Shown here piece after piece: positions 60,693-64,000 of a stretch of DNA of 64,000 nucleotides. Position 1 is the first letter of the stretch; every line of letters starts with the position of its first letter. The position numbers and the translations under genes were made by a program. Below the pieces are notes generated by a model, which had not been told where the DNA came from, searched no databases, and saw only the letters and a program-made list of their open reading frames with translations. The DNA is taken from positions 4,807,208 to 4,871,207 of the forward strand of contig NZ_CP133264.1 of NCBI RefSeq assembly GCF_030915445.1. Reading direction: 5' to 3'. The DNA is from Clostridium sp. OS1-26 (GTDB lineage: Bacteria > Bacillota > Clostridia > Clostridiales > Clostridiaceae).

Positions 60693-61775
60693 TTAACAGC
60701 CTTCAAATTTTACATCAACCCTGACACATTCCATATTCTTAAACTTGGAAATTTCATTCTCTATATCCTTAAACTTATTATTAAATATCGAAATATATTT
60801 TAATTCAACTATATTCCTAATACTCTCAGGCAACTCTTTGATTTTATTATTATGAATACCCATATACCATAAGTTAGTTAGCTTGCCAATCTCCTTAGGA
60901 ATTTCCTCTATATTATTAAAGGCCACAAATAGCACCCAAAGATCACTTAAATTACATATTTCATCAGGTAAAGCAGTTATTTTATTGTTACTTAGTACTA
61001 GTACTGTTAGATTCTTAAGATTGCCTATATCTTTAGGTATAACTGATATCATTGTATCCTTTATCCTTAACTCCCTCAGACTAGGTAAATTAAAAATACT
61101 TGAGGGAATACTTGATATTTTTCTTCCAGATATACTTAATATTTTTAAATTAGTTAAATTACCTATGAATTCTGGAATTTCATTTATAGTATCATCTTCT
61201 ACAAAAAGCATCTGTAAATTCTTAAAGTTAACAATTTCTTCTGGTAATTTATATAGATTCATATGATTAAAATTTAAAAATTTTGCTTCTTTATCCTTGA
61301 GCAACTGTTCTAAAGTTTTACTTTTATTTTCTTTCAGCTGTAAGTTAGGAATATAGTCTAAAATATTCTGCTTTTCCTCGTCACATATATCAAACCAAGA
61401 CATTTCTTCATGAGTAGTACTAACAAACCATTCATGATTTTTTTCATCTATGAAGCTTAAATCCATTGGCAATTTTGGAGGAAGCCATGCATAAAGAGAA
61501 TTAACTGTATTTTGCAATATGGAAACTGTATGTCTATTACATTGAAAATAGTATATGATTGAACAACATCCATAGCTCGTAGTTCCAGGCCAGCTATTAT
61601 GCTTGATTTTTTTAATTAAATAAGGCTCTAGCTGAGCTAAAATTTTAGAACAACTTTCTTCAACCTCAAGATAATTTGAATCAACCACAAGTACAAACTG
61701 CGAGCTTCGTCTTGCTGCATATTCAATTAATTTTTTATAGGTTTCACCTACGGGTTCTTCTTGTATTGAAATCAT
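60693..61775 (-). CDS. Leucine-rich-repeat protein
   Basis: 360 residues. Residues 1-150 are an unassigned domain (SSQFVLVVDSNYLEVEESC; SWPGTTSYGCCSIIYYF), then seven or eight LRRs of the LxxLxxLxLxxNxIxxLPxxI bacterial type (LTVLVLSNNKITALPDEICN; LWVLFVAFNNIEEIPKEIG). No signal peptide, so probably cytoplasmic, perhaps protein-binding. AAAGGA precedes the ATG. Confidence 0.8.
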   Translation of the reverse strand: MISIQEEPVGETYKKLIEYAARRSSQFVLVVDSNYLEVEESCSKILAQLEPYLIKKIKHNSWPGTTSYGCCSIIYYFQCNRHTVSILQNTVNSLYAWLPPKLPMDLSFIDEKNHEWFVSTTHEEMSWFDICDEEKQNILDYIPNLQLKENKSKTLEQLLKDKEAKFLNFNHMNLYKLPEEIVNFKNLQMLFVEDDTINEIPEFIGNLTNLKILSISGRKISSIPSSIFNLPSLRELRIKDTMISVIPKDIGNLKNLTVLVLSNNKITALPDEICNLSDLWVLFVAFNNIEEIPKEIGKLTNLWYMGIHNNKIKELPESIRNIVELKYISIFNNKFKDIENEISKFKNMECVRVDVKFEGC

Positions 61776-62010
61776 TTTTTAATCATCCTTTCAGTGGGGT
61801 ATGTTGTGCTTTTCTATGAGTTTAATCAAAAATTTATATTTCACAAACTTGACTCTTCACCTATCAACTTCTGCCCCATGATATACCTCACTATTTTGTC
61901 AGTTATAATCTCCCTTACTTTTCCATATCTAATCATAACATAATATTACATTTTAATCCATATAAGTACCTAAAATGATAAAATTCCAATGTTTACTTGC
62001 AACTAAGGAA

Positions 62011-62190
62011 CACATTACTCCGCTACACTTCGTAATGCGGGCTTTCTCACTAAACTCAGATTTCGCTGCGCTCATCTTCACTAAGTGTTCGTTTAAGGTA
62101 CACATTACTCCGCTTCTCTCCGTAATGTGGGCTTTCTCACTAAGTTCAGCCTTCGCTATGCTCGCCTTCACTAAGTGTTCAATGCCTGTA
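62011..62190. repeat. 90-bp tandem duplication with palindromic core
   Basis: 62011-62100 and 62101-62190 are ~80% identical, period exactly 90 bp (30 codons), each starting CACATTACTCCGCT and containing a CACATTAC/GTAATGTG-like hairpin and CACTAAGTGTTC. Read on the minus strand they give two 30-residue repeats without stops. Confidence 0.8.
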
Positions 62191-62540
62191 TCTCCGGCAT
62201 CCACCTAAACCTCACCGTTCCTAACTCTCCATTCCTGTTCTTCGCCACAATACATTCAATAATCCCCTTCTCCTCACAATCCTTGTCATAATAATCATCC
62301 CTATATAAAAGCATAACCACATCCGTGTCCTGCTCTATACTCCCCGACTCTCTTAAATCAGAAAGTATAGACCTGTGGTCGCCCCTAGCCTCTGGTGCTC
62401 TGGAAAGCTGAGAAAGCAAAAGTACAGTTACATCAAGTTTCTTTGCCATAAGCTTCAGTTCTCTTGTGATCTTGGAAACCTCAACATTTCTATTTTCCGC
62501 ACCTTTTACACCTTCAATAACAAATAAAAAGAACCTGGAC
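62171..62540 (-). pseudogene. 3' fragment of replicative helicase dnaB
   Basis: The frame has KITRELKLMAKKLDVTVLLL, LSQLSRAPEARGDHRSILSD, LRESGSIEQDTDVVMLLYRD and KNRNGELGTVRFRW, the RecA-like C-terminus of DnaB. The N-terminal two thirds are missing. The last codons run into the 90-bp repeat. Confidence 0.8.
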
Positions 62541-62552
62541 TTCCAAGTTCTT
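62528..62552 (-). terminator. Terminator of the 34-residue ORF
   Basis: AGAACTTGGA/TCCAGGTTCT stem (one G-U) followed by TTTTT on the minus strand. Confidence 0.7.
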
Positions 62553-62571
62553 TCCTAAATTAATCTTAGTA

Positions 62572-62676
62572 CTAATCTTTTTTATCTATCTTTTTCCTAT
62601 GTTTAGCCCCAGCATTATTCGCCTTCTTTTCCTTTTCTTGTTGACTTGAAACGGAAGGATCTTTTTTCTCACTCAT
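62572..62676 (-). CDS. Small highly charged protein (34 residues)
   Basis: ATG behind GGAGGA (7-base spacing) and its own terminator support translation. The product is Lys/Glu-rich (EKEKKANNAGAKHRKKIDKK) with no hydrophobic segment. Not recognised; sporulation-linked small proteins look similar. Confidence 0.55.
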   Translation of the reverse strand: MSEKKDPSVSSQQEKEKKANNAGAKHRKKIDKKD

Positions 62677-62909
62677 AGCAATTATTCCTCCAAAATAGAA
62701 TTTATTTATTGTATCACTCTATTATTTTGTTTACTATATAAATTATGATACTAGGAAATTAATAACAAAAATCTATGTATAGTTCTTATATTTAAGTTGT
62801 CTAAGTTTTCTATTTATAAGGCTTCATAGATATCTATAAATTTTAATACAATTTGCTAAAAATCATTGTTTATATAAACTAAAGTACATCCAGAATCTTC
62901 AATTCATTA

Positions 62910-62994
62910 GCAAGTGAGCCTAGCTCACAAGAAACCCAGGGTGGAAAAGAGTTCTACCCTGGGTTCCTAGTGAGGACATGCTGGACTCACTTGC
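62910..62994. other. Nested hairpin structure upstream of ABC-F gene
   Basis: GCAAGTGAG (62910-62918) pairs with CTCACTTGC (62986-62994); inside, AACCCAGGGT pairs with ACCCTGGGTT (62933-62942, 62956-62965). A local alternative GTGAGC/GCTCAC (62914-62928) competes with the outer stem. Could be a mini-element or a riboregulator. Confidence 0.5.
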
Positions 62995-63097
62995 AGCAAA
63001 AACTAGGACAATTTTTGCTGCTGGTATGAAATGATTGAACTTAGTCAAAAAAAATGTTATGCTATCAATGTCGAATTCAGTAGAATGTAAAAATCAA

Positions 63098-63158
63098 TTG
63101 TAAAATTGCAATTGACAAGATAATATGTTGAAGAGCTTATTTCTATAGGCTCTTTTTT
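63098..63158 (+). promoter_or_regulatory. ABC-F promoter and 5'-end terminator hairpin
   Basis: TTGTAA (63098-63103), 17 bp, TAATAT (63121-63126). The hairpin AGAGCTTAT/ATAGGCTCT (63132-63153) with TTTTTT follows at once, 23 bases before the ATG. The position suggests attenuation of transcripts entering from further upstream. Confidence 0.55.
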
Positions 63159-63180
63159 AGTGATAAAGAGAGGTATTAAT

Positions 63181-64000
63181 ATGATAAAAGTTGATAACTT
63201 GTCCTACTCATTTCCGCAAAAGGATTTATACAATAACATTTCATTTACATTAGAAGATGGAGAGCATTGTGCTTTTATAGGAACAAATGGCAGCGGAAAA
63301 AGCACCTTGATAGATATAATTATGGATCCAGAAAAATATATGTTCGATGGTAATCTAGAGATAGACCCCAATTGTAGAATTGGGTATGTAAGTCAATTCT
63401 CCCAACTAGACAAAATAGAAGAAACTACAGTTTTCGAATATATAGGAGAAAAATTTATTAAACTACAAAATGAAATAACATCTATTTGTACTGAAATGGA
63501 AACATCGACCGATATTGATTCTTTACTAGAAAAGTACCAACAAGCTTTAGACGCATTTGATGCAATTAATGGAGAGGATTTCGAAAACAACATTAATAAA
63601 AAACTAAATCTTGCAAACTTAATTAAATATAAAGATTTAATGATATCTGACCTTAGTGGTGGAGAATTCAAGCTTATTCAAGTAATTAAGGAAATGCTAA
63701 ATAGTCCCGAGTTAATGATTATGGATGAACCGGATGTGTTTTTAGACTTTGAAAATCTTAATTCTCTTAAAAATCTAATTAATTCACACAAAGGAATAAT
63801 GTTAATTATTACGCATAACAGATATCTATTGAATAATTGTTTTAACAAAATTCTTCACCTTGAAAACATGGAGCTTCAAGAGTTTAATGGAGGTTATATT
63901 GATTATAACTTCTCACTACTTCAAACTAAAATTGAGTTACAAGAGCTGGCTATTGCTGATGATGAAGAAATTAAGAGAAACGAGATCTTAATAAATAAAC
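63181..64000 (+). CDS. ABC-F family ATPase (3' end beyond window)
   Basis: 273 residues visible. First ATPase domain complete: Walker A GTNGSGKST (~35), signature LSGGEFKLIQ (~157), Walker B LMIMDEPD, H-loop ITHNRYLL; the inter-domain linker begins near residue 245 and the sequence runs off the edge. No membrane segments. ABC-F proteins act on the ribosome and some protect against antibiotics; subtype cannot be told. GAGAGGT precedes the ATG. Confidence 0.9.
   Translation, partial: MIKVDNLSYSFPQKDLYNNISFTLEDGEHCAFIGTNGSGKSTLIDIIMDPEKYMFDGNLEIDPNCRIGYVSQFSQLDKIEETTVFEYIGEKFIKLQNEITSICTEMETSTDIDSLLEKYQQALDAFDAINGEDFENNINKKLNLANLIKYKDLMISDLSGGEFKLIQVIKEMLNSPELMIMDEPDVFLDFENLNSLKNLINSHKGIMLIITHNRYLLNNCFNKILHLENMELQEFNGGYIDYNFSLLQTKIELQELAIADDEEIKRNEILINK

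Noticed and set aside
1..64000. CRISPR array, rRNA or tRNA genes
   Set aside because: No regularly spaced direct repeats of 24-40 bp and no rRNA- or tRNA-like sequences were seen on either strand.

Overview
The window looks like a chromosomal stretch of a spore-forming Clostridium (cluster I type). It is AT-rich, Shine-Dalgarno sites are strong (AGGAGG-like), and the content is typical: CWB2 cell-wall repeats, a spore-coat type multicopper oxidase, oleate hydratases, many TetR/MocR/PadR regulators and decayed insertion sequences. No rRNA, tRNA or CRISPR array was seen. It reads as an accessory region: small regulator-plus-enzyme modules, most of them on the minus strand, separated by gene remnants and short repeats.

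Layout. 1-9 kb: a secreted CWB2 protein (cut by the left edge), an amino-acid permease, a DinG-type helicase with a degenerate exonuclease domain, and a multicopper oxidase with a C-terminal domain resembling spore-coat SPOCS/DUF3794. 9-17 kb: acetyltransferase, iron-sulfur flavoprotein, PhzF, a MocR regulator divergent from RidA, a zinc-ribbon protein, a wrecked intradiol-dioxygenase gene and a GC-richer BBE-like flavoprotein. 17-31 kb: the first oleate hydratase/TetR pair, a frameshifted MATE pump, a second PhzF module (ornithine-cyclodeaminase family plus PhzF, divergent from a frameshifted MocR), an AraC/GyrI regulator, and a VOC-TetR operon whose TetR is duplicated at 17 kb. 31-42 kb: rifampin phosphotransferase, a TetR/DHA2 efflux module with classical tetO-like operators, a radical SAM protein, AIM24, and the second oleate hydratase/TetR pair.

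42-50 kb holds a Cfr-like 23S rRNA methyltransferase lying just downstream of an internally deleted ABC-F ribosome-protection gene. Each gene is preceded by a leader with a homologous 26-codon upstream ORF embedded in mutually exclusive hairpins. The ABC-F leader also has a strong promoter, a 6-codon uORF and terminators. A third, decayed copy of this leader lies at 50 kb. PadR-esterase and PadR-DUF1048-DrrAB operons are nearby. 50-55.9 kb has an IS3-family element sitting in the remains of a TetR-controlled dehydrogenase gene, a LUD protein, its TetR, and a broken PEP-synthase-like gene.

55.9-59.5 kb is the most unusual part: an integron-like system. A tyrosine recombinase with an integron-type SPLD C-terminus, preceded by a near-consensus LexA (SOS) box, is followed by an attI-like site and three single-gene units. 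Two units end in attC-like imperfect palindromes and the third ends in a collapsed site. In each unit the core at its front is the reverse complement of the core at its own 3' end, as expected of integrated gene cassettes. The right end has a NERD/HRDC nuclease remnant, a leucine-rich-repeat protein, a 90-bp tandem repeat over a dnaB fragment, and the start of another ABC-F gene with a hairpin-rich leader.

Taken together the genes suggest stress, detoxification and antibiotic-response functions (rifampin, PhLOPSA-type drugs, efflux, oxidative and fatty-acid stress, spore coat), with high turnover by mobile elements.
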